A DNA stretch of 19,268 nt from WTJX01 sp045106295. Its GTDB lineage: Bacteria; Bacteroidota; Bacteroidia; Cytophagales; JAAEPT01. The position numbers were made by a program, and so were the translations under genes. Below are positions 1 to 7,308 of this stretch, piece after piece; positions within the stretch are counted from its first letter, which is position 1, and each line of letters begins with the position of its first letter. The DNA lies in contig JBGCEI010000082.1 in assembly GCA_045106295.1 (NCBI GenBank), positions 1 through 19,268 of the forward strand, written 5' to 3'. The notes under the pieces were generated by a model. That model saw nothing but the letters and a program-made list of their open reading frames with translations. It did not search any database and was not told the DNA's origin.

Positions 1-74
1 AAAAAATTTCCCAGAGTTTCTCTTCTCATTTCTCATCTTTTTTTATGCTCCTGACAGAATTACACTGAATACCA

Positions 75-104
75 TTGAATTGGATTCTTTTTTTAGTATG
101 TTCG
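75..104 (+). promoter_or_regulatory. Candidate promoter of the TRL-like lipoprotein gene
   Basis: A TTG at 75-77 is followed after 19 bp by TATGTTCG at 97-104. This is one mismatch from the Bacteroidota -7 consensus TAnnTTTG, and the spacing is usual for that promoter class. Transcription would begin near 111, about 18 bases before the chosen ATG. The match is short, so confidence is modest. Confidence 0.35.
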
Positions 105-128
105 TGTTTTAAATTTAAACTAATATTT

Positions 129-410
129 ATGAAAACTATCAAATCTTTAGTCGCTGCTGCAGGTGTTGCTGCAATGATGACAAGTTGTGCATTAACATTA
201 CCTGTAAATGCAACTAGTAACAAAGTAGGTTCAAAAGTAGGAACTGCTACAGCTAAAGGATTCTTTAGTATCTTATTTTTCGACCAAGATGCTAGTATCA
301 AAACTGCTGCTAAAAATGCTGGTATCAGCAAAATCTCTACAGTTGATATCAAATCTACTAACATTTTAGGTATCTTAACTAACTACGAAACTATCGTTAC
401 TGGAGAGTAA
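129..410 (+). CDS. TRL-like family lipoprotein
   Basis: A 93-aa protein beginning MKTIKSLVAAAG, with a hydrophobic signal and a lax lipobox (MTSC) that makes Cys20 the likely lipidated residue. The mature part has the TRL-like pattern: a GSKVG motif, a Gly/Phe-rich stretch, 'SIKTAAKNAGISKISTVD', and a C-terminal 'YETIVTGE'. The role of this family is unknown; members are small exported lipoproteins of the envelope. The reading frame is open from a TTG at 75, but the ATG at 129 gives a clean signal peptide and follows a candidate promoter, so it is chosen. A hairpin terminator follows at 431, so the gene is probably monocistronic. Family assignment is by recalled sequence pattern. Confidence 0.8.
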   Translation: MKTIKSLVAAAGVAAMMTSCALTLPVNATSNKVGSKVGTATAKGFFSILFFDQDASIKTAAKNAGISKISTVDIKSTNILGILTNYETIVTGE

Positions 411-430
411 TTTGAATCGTATTATTTTAC

Positions 431-463
431 AAAAGCTAATAACGTAAGTTGTTAGCTTTTTTT
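431..463 (+). terminator. Intrinsic terminator after the TRL-like gene
   Basis: A 13-bp stem (431-443 with 448-460, one T-G wobble pair) closes a GTAA loop and runs into seven or more T residues. It sits 20 bases after the lipoprotein stop codon. Confidence 0.85.
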
Positions 464-475
464 ATGTCCATTATT

Positions 476-976
476 ATGTTGAAACCTTACTACCTGTTTA
501 CTTTCCTATCATTAATACTATTTTCATGTAGTAATCATTCTCGTAAAAACATTAACCTACCGAATAGAATAGAGTTTGAGGTAAAAGATAACGAAACAGT
601 ACACCAAACACTTTCTAAAGAGACAACCAACGCATACTTTTCTTTTTTTAACTCAAAAAGCCGAAGAATACCGCTATTTAAGACAATAGAAACTGAAAAA
701 CATACTCTTTACCTTGGTATGCCATACAATACATCACTAAAGGGCTTATTCAAACATGATTTACTGAAAAACACTTCTAAATTAATCCTATCTAAAACGG
801 ATAGCTCTACCTACTTTTACAAAAAATATCACCTAGGAGATACTACTATTATCAACTATGTAAATCAAACAAATCAAAATTTAATTTCTGTACTCTTAGT
901 ATCTACTAATTTATCTAATACAGATAGCATCTCAAGTTTAGAGAACTTATCTAAACGAATCATTAAAAAGAACTAA
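476..976 (+). CDS. Hypothetical lipoprotein
   Basis: A 166-aa protein that I do not recognise. The N-terminus (MLKPYYLFTFLSLILFSC) is a lipoprotein signal with Cys18 as the likely acylated residue. The mature part is polar and Ser/Thr/Asn/Lys-rich with no visible catalytic motif, so an envelope-facing role is all that can be inferred. In-frame upstream starts (TTG 449, ATG 464) overlap the preceding terminator hairpin and would add residues before the signal, so ATG 476 is preferred. The next lipoprotein gene starts 9 bp after the stop, which suggests co-transcription. No promoter was recognised in the short space after the terminator. Confidence 0.7.
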   Translation: MLKPYYLFTFLSLILFSCSNHSRKNINLPNRIEFEVKDNETVHQTLSKETTNAYFSFFNSKSRRIPLFKTIETEKHTLYLGMPYNTSLKGLFKHDLLKNTSKLILSKTDSSTYFYKKYHLGDTTIINYVNQTNQNLISVLLVSTNLSNTDSISSLENLSKRIIKKN

Positions 977-985
977 ATTACTCCC

Positions 986-1537
986 ATGAATCTTACTTAT
1001 TACCCCAAATCCGTTTTTGCTTTTTGTTTATTCCTAATACTATACGCTTGTTCTCCGATGAAACCTGGAGGGAGTAGCGAAGCTTCTAAGTCGGGATCAA
1101 ACTTATTTGAAACTTTCTATGTAGGTGAAGGTAATACGCAGTATTTCATCAAACCCATTGTTTTTGAAAATGAAAACAAAGAACAATTCATCCTAGATTT
1201 CACTTTTAAATATAAAGACAACTTGAATGAAAAAATGATACTAAAGGCATCACTTCTAAGTAACCTCCTCACAAAAGAATTAGACCAGGTTATTTTTACA
1301 AATGGTAAAATAAAAAAGAACATTGACCTCGAAAACATTAAACTTCTTTTTAGTGAACGAGACAAAAAACTGTTTTTATCTCGCTTCTCTATGGAGTCTA
1401 ACTTAAGTCAATTCAAACAATTATTTAACAGCCCTAATTGGAAAATCAAGATTAAAGGATTTAAACCATTTACTCCAAAAAATAGTACTCACAAAAAAAT
1501 CAGTAGATTAAACTATTCTATATTTGAATTAATGTAG
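986..1537 (+). CDS. Hypothetical lipoprotein
   Basis: A 183-aa protein that I do not recognise. Residues 1-21 form a hydrophobic signal ending LYAC, making Cys22 the likely lipidation site. A flexible Ser/Gly/Lys linker (residues 23-38) follows, then a domain of about 140 residues with alternating polar and hydrophobic character suggestive of beta strands. It lies 9 bp behind the preceding lipoprotein gene in the same direction, so the two are probably one transcription unit and may act together. I saw no sequence similarity between them beyond the signal. Envelope location is inferred from the lipobox. Function unknown. Confidence 0.7.
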   Translation: MNLTYYPKSVFAFCLFLILYACSPMKPGGSSEASKSGSNLFETFYVGEGNTQYFIKPIVFENENKEQFILDFTFKYKDNLNEKMILKASLLSNLLTKELDQVIFTNGKIKKNIDLENIKLLFSERDKKLFLSRFSMESNLSQFKQLFNSPNWKIKIKGFKPFTPKNSTHKKISRLNYSIFELM

Positions 1538-1593
1538 AAATCTAACACACGGTTATTTTTATTTAACTTTAAACCCCGCCTAAAATATTAATT

Positions 1594-2154
1594 ATGAAAA
1601 AAATCATTTTATCACTAGCTATTATTACTAGTACACTTACTGCTAATGCACAAGGTTCTAATGTCGTAAAAATTAATCCTTTAAGTTTAGTATTTTCAAC
1701 CATTAACCTTTCTTACGAAAGATTAATTTCTAATAACGTCAGTTTACAATTGCAAGGGATTTATTTTGGAGCAAAAATCAGTGACACTAAATTGGTTGGT
1801 TTAGGAATATCTCCTGCGGTTAGGTTTTACTTAAGTGACGAAGAATCAGCGTTAAGTGGCCTCTATGTCTCTCCCTTTTTAAGATACGGTAAGTACACTT
1901 ATGATACTGACATTACAACATCTTCTACATCACAAAGTACAGAGGTTGATTACACAACTATTGGTGGTGGTTTTGATTTTGGTTATCAGGTTGTAACAGA
2001 TTCTGGATTTATTTTCGAAGCTTTTTTAGGCGCACGATACGCTAACGGAAAAACAGACATACGTACTGATGGAGTTAATGAAGACGACATTAACTCAGTA
2101 GACTTTGATGGTATCTTACCAAGATTCGGTCTTAAATTAGGATACTCTTTCTAA
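1594..2154 (+). CDS. DUF3575-like outer membrane beta-barrel protein
   Basis: A 186-aa protein with a signal peptide (MKKIILSLAI...) and likely cleavage after ANA at residue 19. The mature part starts with 'VVKINPLSLVFSTINLSYER', a pattern like that of DUF3575 family members. Amphipathic strands with alternating Gly and aromatic residues follow, and the protein ends in Phe, as outer-membrane barrels often do for recognition by the Bam machinery. At about 167 mature residues it is consistent with an 8-strand barrel. Function is unknown; structural or adhesion roles are possible. A strong hairpin follows the stop codon. The 56-bp space upstream has no convincing promoter. Confidence 0.75.
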   Translation: MKKIILSLAIITSTLTANAQGSNVVKINPLSLVFSTINLSYERLISNNVSLQLQGIYFGAKISDTKLVGLGISPAVRFYLSDEESALSGLYVSPFLRYGKYTYDTDITTSSTSQSTEVDYTTIGGGFDFGYQVVTDSGFIFEAFLGARYANGKTDIRTDGVNEDDINSVDFDGILPRFGLKLGYSF

Positions 2155-2180
2155 ATCTTAGAAAAAACAATTTTTCTCAA

Positions 2181-2213
2181 AAAGGGATACATCAATGATG
2201 TATCCCTTTTTTT
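2181..2213 (+). terminator. Intrinsic terminator after the barrel gene
   Basis: Two 14-base arms (2181-2194 and 2196-2209) are perfect reverse complements around ATCAATGAT and end in a run of T. The loop is effectively the innermost few bases. It lies 26 bases past the stop codon and separates this gene from tatD. Confidence 0.9.
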
Positions 2214-2238
2214 ATGAATAAACACCTAATTTTACACC

Positions 2239-3003
2239 ATGATAGACTCCCACGCTCATATTTATTCTGAAAAATTCGCAGACGACAGAGAAGCTATGCT
2301 CCAACGAGCTTTTAATGGGGGTATTTCTAAAATACTGATGCCCAACATAGATTACGACTCTATTGAAGGTATGCTGGCATTAGAAAAAGCGTACCCTGCT
2401 CAATGTTTCGCCATGATGGGAATTCACCCCTGTGCGGTGACTACAGACTACAAACAACAACTACAAGAGGTAAGTGATTGGTTAGAAAAGCGTGATTTTA
2501 TTGCTATTGGAGAGATTGGACTGGACTATTATTGGGATAAGTCTTTAGAAAAAGAACAGAAGTTGGCTTTTGAAGCACAGCTTAAATTAGCAGAGCAGTA
2601 CAAGCTACCTATTATAATCCATACAAGAGATTCTATTCCTGATACCTTGGCTATTTTAGAGAAGTATCCAAACGTAAACGGAATCTTACACTGTTTTTCT
2701 GGAACGGAAGAAGAAGCACAGCGTGCCGTTGAGTTGGGTTACTTATTGGGTTTTGGCGGTGTAGTGACGTTTAAAAAAAGCCACTTACCAGAAGTAGTTG
2801 AGAATATCTCACTTGATAACATCGTTTTAGAAACGGATGCTCCTTACTTGGCTCCTACCCCTAATAGAGGCAAACGCAACGAACCTTCTTTTTTGATTCA
2901 CATTGCTGAAAAGATAGCAGACATAAAAGGCGTTTCGGTGGAAGAGGTAGCTAAGGTAACGAATGCCAATTTGGAGAGACTGTTTGGGGAGATTTTAAGA
3001 TAA
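2239..3003 (+). CDS. tatD: TatD family metal-dependent hydrolase (DNase)
   Basis: A 254-aa protein, the usual length for TatD, forming a metal-dependent TIM barrel. The metal ligands are all visible: HAH at residues 5-7, Glu92 in GEIGLD, His128 in IHTRD, His151 in HCFSG, and Asp200 in ETDAP. 'GIHP' at 61-64 is also typical. TatD proteins act as cytoplasmic deoxyribonucleases (3'-5' exonuclease in E. coli) and are linked to DNA repair. The exact substrate of bacterial paralogues (TatD, YcfH, YjjV) cannot be settled from sequence. It starts at ATG 2239, between a terminator and a repeat-filled gap, so it is probably transcribed alone. Confidence 0.92.
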   Translation: MIDSHAHIYSEKFADDREAMLQRAFNGGISKILMPNIDYDSIEGMLALEKAYPAQCFAMMGIHPCAVTTDYKQQLQEVSDWLEKRDFIAIGEIGLDYYWDKSLEKEQKLAFEAQLKLAEQYKLPIIIHTRDSIPDTLAILEKYPNVNGILHCFSGTEEEAQRAVELGYLLGFGGVVTFKKSHLPEVVENISLDNIVLETDAPYLAPTPNRGKRNEPSFLIHIAEKIADIKGVSVEEVAKVTNANLERLFGEILR

Positions 3004-3020
3004 TAAGGCAGTAAGATTAC

Positions 3021-3040
3021 CGTGCCTGCGGCAGGCAGGT
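3021..3040. repeat. GC-rich palindrome (REP-like unit)
   Basis: TGCCTGC (3023-3029) and GCAGGCA (3031-3037) are perfect reverse complements with one G between. The strongly GC-rich unit stands out in an AT-rich genome. Similar TGCCTGCGGCAGGCAGG elements are recalled as dispersed repeats in Bacteroidota. Only one full copy lies in this window, so dispersal is not shown here. Confidence 0.5.
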
Positions 3041-3106
3041 CAGATCTTAAAGACACCGTACGGCAGACAAACTGATTTTTCAGTGATAACAGTAAACATC
3101 ATAGCT

Positions 3107-3131
3107 CGTCATCCGAGTAGTCGTGAATCCC
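3107..3131 (+). repeat. Degenerate CGTCATC-type repeat, copy 1
   Basis: The unit starts CGTCATCCGAGTAG and continues to GAATCCC. It shares the CGTCATC head and general plan with the second copy 69 bp downstream, but its right arm does not form a good palindrome. It looks like an eroded relative of intergenic 'GTCATCCC...' elements. Confidence 0.35.
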
Positions 3132-3175
3132 AAACAGTAATGCCACAATCAAAGAAAATAAGCGGTAAAATTGAT

Positions 3176-3203
3176 CGTCATCCCCACGTAGGTAGAGATG
3201 ACG
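3176..3203. repeat. Degenerate CGTCATC palindrome, copy 2
   Basis: CGTCATC (3176-3182) and GATGACG (3197-3203) are perfect 7-base inverted arms around a 14-base centre CCCACGTAGGTAGA. A T run follows at 3207-3212, so the hairpin could also act as a weak terminator. The layout resembles short non-autonomous palindromic intergenic elements. Confidence 0.45.
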
Positions 3204-3322
3204 TACTTTTTTGTTGGTTTCCTGAGACCCTTATTTTCATGACGACCGCTTTCACACCTACTATCTAGTTCTTTGTAGAAACGAAATAGGATGATTAAGC
3301 AGGAAATACAGAACTCTTTTCT

Positions 3323-3330
3323 TACTTTTG
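3323..3330 (+). promoter_or_regulatory. Candidate -7 element of the panD operon
   Basis: TACTTTTG matches TAnnTTTG exactly and lies 20 bases before the panD ATG, giving a short leader. No TTG at the expected spacing was found, so only the -7 half is supported. Confidence 0.35.
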
Positions 3331-3349
3331 TGTTTTTACAATAAGACAT

Positions 3350-3697
3350 ATGCAGGTAGAGGTTTTAAAATCAAAAATTCATAGAGCAACTGTTACTCAA
3401 GCAGATTTGAATTATGTAGGAAGTATTACATTAGATGCTAATTTAATGGAGGCTGCCGAAATGTTTGAGAATCAAAAAGTTCAGATCTTAAATGCAGATA
3501 ATGGAGAGCGTTTTTGGACGTATGTAATCCCAGGCGAAAGAGGTAGTGGCGTGGTTTGTCTGAATGGTCCTGCCGCTAGAAAAGTACAAGTAGGTGATAC
3601 CGTTCTGGTATTGGCTTACGGATTGGTGGAGTTGGAGGTAGCACCTAGTATTAAACCTGTGATTGTTTTCCCAGGAAAAAACAACCAACCGAATTAA
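3350..3697 (+). CDS. panD: Aspartate 1-decarboxylase proenzyme
   Basis: A 115-aa protein that decarboxylates L-aspartate to beta-alanine for pantothenate and coenzyme A synthesis in the cytoplasm. The proenzyme self-cleaves between Gly24 and Ser25 (NYVGS), which turns Ser25 into the pyruvoyl cofactor. Lys9, Tyr22, Arg54 and Tyr58 sit at the usual positions, and 'ERGSGVVCLNGPAARK' is the conserved active-site stretch. Length matches the family. The next gene begins 10 bp after the stop, so panD probably heads a four-gene operon that ends at the hairpin at 5904. No other pantothenate gene lies in the window. Confidence 0.95.
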   Translation: MQVEVLKSKIHRATVTQADLNYVGSITLDANLMEAAEMFENQKVQILNADNGERFWTYVIPGERGSGVVCLNGPAARKVQVGDTVLVLAYGLVELEVAPSIKPVIVFPGKNNQPN

Positions 3698-3707
3698 TTA
3701 AAAACAG

Positions 3708-4706
3708 GTGAAGAAAAAATTAAAAAACATACTGCTCTTTTCTTTTACAGGAGCTTTACTTTGGGTTACTTTAAGCAATCTTCCTTTTGAAAAACTAAAA
3801 AGTGATTGGGAACAAACAAATATATTTTACCTGATCCTCTCCTCGATAGTTGCCGTGATAAGTCATATATTACGTGCTGAGCGGTGGAAATTACTATTAA
3901 AACCTTTAGGGTACACTACGGACTTACTGACTAATTTTTATGCGGTGATGGTCGGTTACTTCATTAACCTAGCGATTCCAAGAGGTGGTGAGGTTTCCCG
4001 TTGTATTTCTTTATTTGGTATGAAGAAGGTTCCTGTAAATACTTCTTTAGGGACGGTAGTAGCTGAACGAGTGGTTGATTTATCTTTTTTACTAACTCTA
4101 TTTGGTATTTCCTTTTTAGTAGAGTTCGAAAAATTATATACTTTCTTTTCTGATTTATTATCCAAAAAGGCAAAAGAAAGTGATTCTACAGGCATCTCTA
4201 GCCTTACAATAGTAGGAGTAGTTGCATTAGTAGGAGTGATAGTGATTTACATTTTATGGAAAAAAGGGAAATTAAATGCTTTTATTGCTGCTGCTTTAGA
4301 TTTCCTAAAAGGCTTAAAAGAGGGTATTCTTTCGATATTTAAATTAGAGAAAAGAGTCTTATTCATTGTTCATTCGTTATTGATTTGGATCTCTTACTTT
4401 TTAATGACTTATTTGGGTTTCTTAGCGGTTCCTAGTACGGAGAATCTGAGCTTATTGGCTTGTCTCACTTTGTTTGTAGCTGGTGGTGTTGCCATGTCGT
4501 TACCATTACCTGGTGGTGCAGGAACGTATCATGCTATTATTCCAGCCGTATTGGTACTGTACGGGATCAAATTCGAAGATGGGCTTTCTTTTGCTACCAT
4601 CTTTCATTTATGGCAAACATTAACTATCATTTTGATAGGTTCTATTAGTTTATTGCTGAGTCAACTAAAAACAAAACAGCATGACACCACAACGCAGTCA
4701 TCATAA
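3708..4706 (+). CDS. Lysylphosphatidylglycerol synthase TM-region/flippase-like membrane protein
   Basis: A 332-aa inner-membrane protein with about eight hydrophobic segments, starting at GTG 3708. The pattern fits the PF03706 family: 'RAERW' at 56-60, 'NLAIPRGGEVSR' at 87-98, 'ERVVDL' at 120-125 and 'PLPGGAGTYHA' at 266-276. This family corresponds to the membrane flippase part of MprF without its aminoacyl-transferase domain. Members are thought to move lipids or lipid-linked intermediates, but the substrate here is unknown. It starts 10 bp after panD and overlaps the following adenylyltransferase gene by 26 bp, which implies translational coupling. A role in envelope lipid or LPS handling is inferred only from that neighbour. 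Confidence 0.85.
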   Translation: MKKKLKNILLFSFTGALLWVTLSNLPFEKLKSDWEQTNIFYLILSSIVAVISHILRAERWKLLLKPLGYTTDLLTNFYAVMVGYFINLAIPRGGEVSRCISLFGMKKVPVNTSLGTVVAERVVDLSFLLTLFGISFLVEFEKLYTFFSDLLSKKAKESDSTGISSLTIVGVVALVGVIVIYILWKKGKLNAFIAAALDFLKGLKEGILSIFKLEKRVLFIVHSLLIWISYFLMTYLGFLAVPSTENLSLLACLTLFVAGGVAMSLPLPGGAGTYHAIIPAVLVLYGIKFEDGLSFATIFHLWQTLTIILIGSISLLLSQLKTKQHDTTTQSS

Positions 4707-5169
4707 AATCCTTACGGACGAATCTTTGCCTTCTGCTCTAAAAGAATGGAGAGATACTAATCAAAAGATTGTATTCACCAATGGTTGCTTTGACCTTTTG
4801 CATGTAGGACATGTAGATTACTTGGAAAAATCTCGCTTATTGGGTGATAAATTAATCGTTGGATTAAATACTGACCTTTCGGTAAAAGGGAACAAAGGTG
4901 ATAAACGACCTGTTAACAATGAACAGATTAGGTCTATTATGCTCAGTGCACTTTGGTTTGTAGACGCTGTGATCCTTTTTGGAGACAAAACCCCTTTAAA
5001 ACTAATTGATACCGTACGTCCTGATATATTGGTGAAAGGTAAAGATTACGAGATTGAAGAGATCGTTGGAAGTAAGGAGGTAATAGCGTACGGTGGTGCA
5101 GTTGAACGAATAGATTTGGTTAATGGTTTTTCAACTACTAACTTAATAGAGAAAATAAAAGATTTGTAA
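4681..5169 (+). CDS. rfaE2: D-glycero-beta-D-manno-heptose 1-phosphate adenylyltransferase, standalone
   Basis: A 162-aa cytidylyltransferase-fold enzyme that joins heptose 1-phosphate and ATP to make ADP-heptose, a precursor of LPS core. The nucleotide-binding signature is clear: 'TNGCFDLLHVGHVDYL' at 33-48 with HVGH at 41-44, and 'FSTTNLIEKI' near the C-terminus. In E. coli this activity is the C-terminal half of HldE. Here the kinase half is absent, so a separate HldA-type kinase should be encoded elsewhere. It overlaps the upstream membrane protein gene by 26 bp. Related cytidylyltransferases (TagD-like) are possible, but the HldE-type length and C-terminus favour this call. Confidence 0.9.
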   Translation: MTPQRSHHKILTDESLPSALKEWRDTNQKIVFTNGCFDLLHVGHVDYLEKSRLLGDKLIVGLNTDLSVKGNKGDKRPVNNEQIRSIMLSALWFVDAVILFGDKTPLKLIDTVRPDILVKGKDYEIEEIVGSKEVIAYGGAVERIDLVNGFSTTNLIEKIKDL

Positions 5170-5189
5170 CTCAATAAACAAACAGCATT

Positions 5190-5903
5190 ATGATGATTCC
5201 TTATGGGCTTTCGCCTCTTTATATTGGTATTACTGTCGGTTTTATGATCTTAGGTCAGATAGTAAGCTACCGACTAAAAAGTAAGTTCAAAAAATATTCA
5301 AAAACACAATTGGCATCTGGGATGTCTGGAAAAGAAGTAGCCGAAAGAATGCTACGAGACTCTGATATTCATGATGTTCAGGTAGTTAGTGTAGGTGGTC
5401 GATTAACAGACCATTACAATCCTGCTAACAAAACAGTCAACTTAAGCGAAGCGGTTTATCATGAACGGAATGCTGCAGCTACTGCTGTAGCTGCTCACGA
5501 ATGTGGCCATGCAGTACAACATGCACGAGCGTACAGTATGTTAAAGCTACGTTCTTCTCTAGTACCTATTCAAAATATTGCTAGTAAAATGATTAATATC
5601 ATTGCCATAGGTTCTTTATTTGGAGGGGCTATGTTGGGTGTATTAGGAAATGGAATACTGTTGGCAATCATTGCTGTGTATGCGGTATTTACTTTATTTA
5701 GTATGGTGACACTTCCCGTAGAATTTGATGCGTCAAACAGGGCTTTACAGTGGATTTCTGCAAACGGAATAGTAACGGATGAAGAATATAAGAAAGCAAA
5801 AGACGCTCTTTTTTGGGCTGCAATGACGTATGTAGTGGCTGCTTTAGCTGCTCTAGCTAACTTATTGTATTACGTAATGATGTTTTTAGGCCGACGTGAT
5901 TAA
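5190..5903 (+). CDS. YugP-type membrane zinc metallopeptidase
   Basis: A 237-aa protein with an N-terminal hydrophobic segment (about residues 4-24), the zinc motif HECGH at 103-107, and two or three C-terminal membrane spans (about 125-170 and 205-232). This matches the neutral zinc metallopeptidase family PF04298 (Bacillus YugP) in length and layout. 'TDHYNPANKTVNLSE' before the motif and 'LPVEFDASNRALQWI' after it, with Glu178 as the likely third zinc ligand, are typical. The substrate is unknown. Two ATG codons are adjacent at 5190 and 5193; either may be used. It is the last gene of the panD operon and ends at a strong bidirectional terminator. Confidence 0.88.
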   Translation: MMIPYGLSPLYIGITVGFMILGQIVSYRLKSKFKKYSKTQLASGMSGKEVAERMLRDSDIHDVQVVSVGGRLTDHYNPANKTVNLSEAVYHERNAAATAVAAHECGHAVQHARAYSMLKLRSSLVPIQNIASKMINIIAIGSLFGGAMLGVLGNGILLAIIAVYAVFTLFSMVTLPVEFDASNRALQWISANGIVTDEEYKKAKDALFWAAMTYVVAALAALANLLYYVMMFLGRRD

Positions 5904-5940
5904 TCAAAAAAAGGTCTTTCCTAGAAAGACCTTTTTTTGA
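5904..5940. terminator. Bidirectional terminator between converging genes
   Basis: A perfect 17-bp stem (5904-5920 with 5924-5940) around a CTA loop has an A-run on the left and a T-run on the right, so it can stop transcription in both directions. It lies directly after the metallopeptidase stop and about 20 bases beyond the stop of the opposing gene. Confidence 0.93.
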
Positions 5941-5960
5941 TACCTTGTTTTATGTCTCCT

Positions 5961-7040
5961 CTAAAACTTCTTAGCTACAATTTCGAAAAAGTCTTGTACC
6001 TCTTTAGTTTCAGTATCCCATTCGTATTTTTCTACATAGTTTTCTACCAATACAATACTAGCAGAATCAAAATCACTACACTGTTCTAGTTTATCTATTG
6101 CTTCATCAAAGGTGTCAAACTCGCCCTTAAATAGTTCATTAACAAAATTAAAACGTTGGTTAATAGAAATAGAAGAGCGAATTTCTGTTACTACAGTGGC
6201 TTTTTCTACAACAGGCTTATCAGCTGTCTTAGTTTCTTGCTTTTCTCTTACCTCCTCTTTTTCTTTTTTAGGTGTTTCCTTACTAGGAGAAGCAGGTGTG
6301 GTTTTAACAATATCAGGTTTTGCGTTTCCAGCAGCAGCGGGAACTGAATAATCTTCTTTTGCTGTATTAGTAGAAGTTGGTTTCTCTCCTTTCTTTAATA
6401 GGAAGTCGTCTAAAGAAGCAGGTTTAATATCAAATAATTTTTTAAGTATGGACTCAGCTGGTTTTAGCTTATCTCCATGTTCTTCCAATATGCTATAATT
6501 GATTTCGTAAATCCGTTCTATGTTAATAGACGTGTCACCATACCAGCCGTCGAACTTACGAATTAAGGATACAATAAGTACTTTATGTAATTTAATGTAC
6601 TTGGCGTGACTTTTAATATTTCTTACTGTTAGTTGCTCCAAATCTGACAACCCTTTACAGTAATTATTTAAGAATTTTAGTGGATTGAAGGTTAAGTTGA
6701 TACTACTTTTAATCGCATTTTTAAGCAATGGATAAAAGTGATCTCTCTTCATTTGGATATGGTGAGAAAGGACAATCGCCAAGTCATTCATCACATTTTT
6801 CACCTCATCATTCTGATAATCAAAATAAGGCTGCTTTAATGTTTCCAGCTCAGTCTTCCACTCTTCAAATAATACTTTTAAAACAAAAAAGTTTACTTGA
6901 CTTAGTGAACAAAAATCTACGACATCATTTCCGTCGATCAATTCTTTCTTTGAAAAGAAATCGTCTACAAGAATATCTGCTACCTCTGTAGCGTAAGATT
7001 CTATGAAATCGTTGTTTAATTGTATTGTTTCTATTGCCAT
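5961..7040 (-). CDS. Conserved Bacteroidota hypothetical protein with charged linker
   Basis: A 359-aa soluble protein of unknown function. Three parts are visible: a helix-rich N-terminal region (1-210), a Pro/Lys/Glu/Thr-rich linker of low complexity (about 215-285), and a compact C-terminal domain (287-359). The C-terminal domain carries 'SISINQRFNFVNELFKGEFD', then 'FDEAIDKLEQCSDFDSA', then a Tyr-Glu-Trp and a terminal Lys-Lys-Phe. I recall this C-terminal pattern in Bacteroidota hypothetical proteins, but no function is assigned. An upstream in-frame ATG at 7079 would add 13 hydrophobic residues; ATG 7040 gives a clean start 76 bases after a candidate -7 element. It appears monocistronic, bounded by terminators on both sides. 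Confidence 0.75.
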   Translation of the reverse strand: MAIETIQLNNDFIESYATEVADILVDDFFSKKELIDGNDVVDFCSLSQVNFFVLKVLFEEWKTELETLKQPYFDYQNDEVKNVMNDLAIVLSHHIQMKRDHFYPLLKNAIKSSINLTFNPLKFLNNYCKGLSDLEQLTVRNIKSHAKYIKLHKVLIVSLIRKFDGWYGDTSINIERIYEINYSILEEHGDKLKPAESILKKLFDIKPASLDDFLLKKGEKPTSTNTAKEDYSVPAAAGNAKPDIVKTTPASPSKETPKKEKEEVREKQETKTADKPVVEKATVVTEIRSSISINQRFNFVNELFKGEFDTFDEAIDKLEQCSDFDSASIVLVENYVEKYEWDTETKEVQDFFEIVAKKF

Positions 7041-7115
7041 ATCTACTTGAATAGTACCAATTAACGCTAAACATAGCAAAAAAATGCCAATTCAACACGC
7101 CATTAATCTAATAAA

Positions 7116-7123
7116 CAAATTTA
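7116..7123 (-). promoter_or_regulatory. Candidate -7 element of the hypothetical gene at 5961-7040
   Basis: On the minus strand TAAATTTG matches TAnnTTTG exactly, but no TTG is seen 19-21 bp upstream. Transcription would start near 7109, giving a leader of about 70 bases. The surrounding sequence is very AT-rich, so chance matches are likely. Confidence 0.3.
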
Positions 7124-7252
7124 GTTTATTATTTTTTACTTTTAAAATCCGTATGATGGTATGTATTAATGGATGTTAAATGAGTTATTTTTCCGTTTTG
7201 ATGAAAGGATTCAGCTTATTTTTGATTTTGTAAGAAACAAAAATAGGGTATT

Positions 7253-7289
7253 AAAAAAGGCTTCTTTACTAAGTAAAGAAGCCTTTTTT
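7253..7289 (-). terminator. Terminator of the GAPDH gene
   Basis: Arms 7253-7270 and 7272-7289 are perfect reverse complements containing GGCTTCTTTACT. The hairpin core is followed by a run of T on the minus strand. It sits 20 bases beyond the GAPDH stop codon. The opposite strand also ends in T, so it may work in both directions. Confidence 0.9.
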
Positions 7290-7308
7290 AAAAATAGTAA
7301 GGTATTAT

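Larger units (their letters stand above)
3004..3349. other. 346-bp gene-free gap with degenerate palindromic repeats
   Basis: This gap separates tatD from panD. I found no credible gene in it. It contains a GC-rich palindrome (3023-3037), two copies of a CGTCATC-headed element (3107 and 3176), and, at its end, the likely panD promoter. Base composition is more GC-rich than the flanks in 3021-3070 and 3176-3203. Open frames crossing it read through the repeats and look spurious. Confidence 0.6.

Noticed and set aside
3083..3268. 61-codon plus-strand open frame between tatD and panD
   Set aside because: It reads straight through the degenerate repeats, has a composition set by them, and shows no domain or promoter.
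3149..3349. 66-codon minus-strand open frame in the same gap
   Set aside because: It also spans repeat units and overlaps the panD promoter; no recognisable protein pattern.
6112..6351. Plus-strand frames opposite the Lys/Glu/Pro-rich linker of the hypothetical gene
   Set aside because: They are antisense to a low-complexity coding region and have a Ser/Leu/Phe-rich composition that mirrors it.
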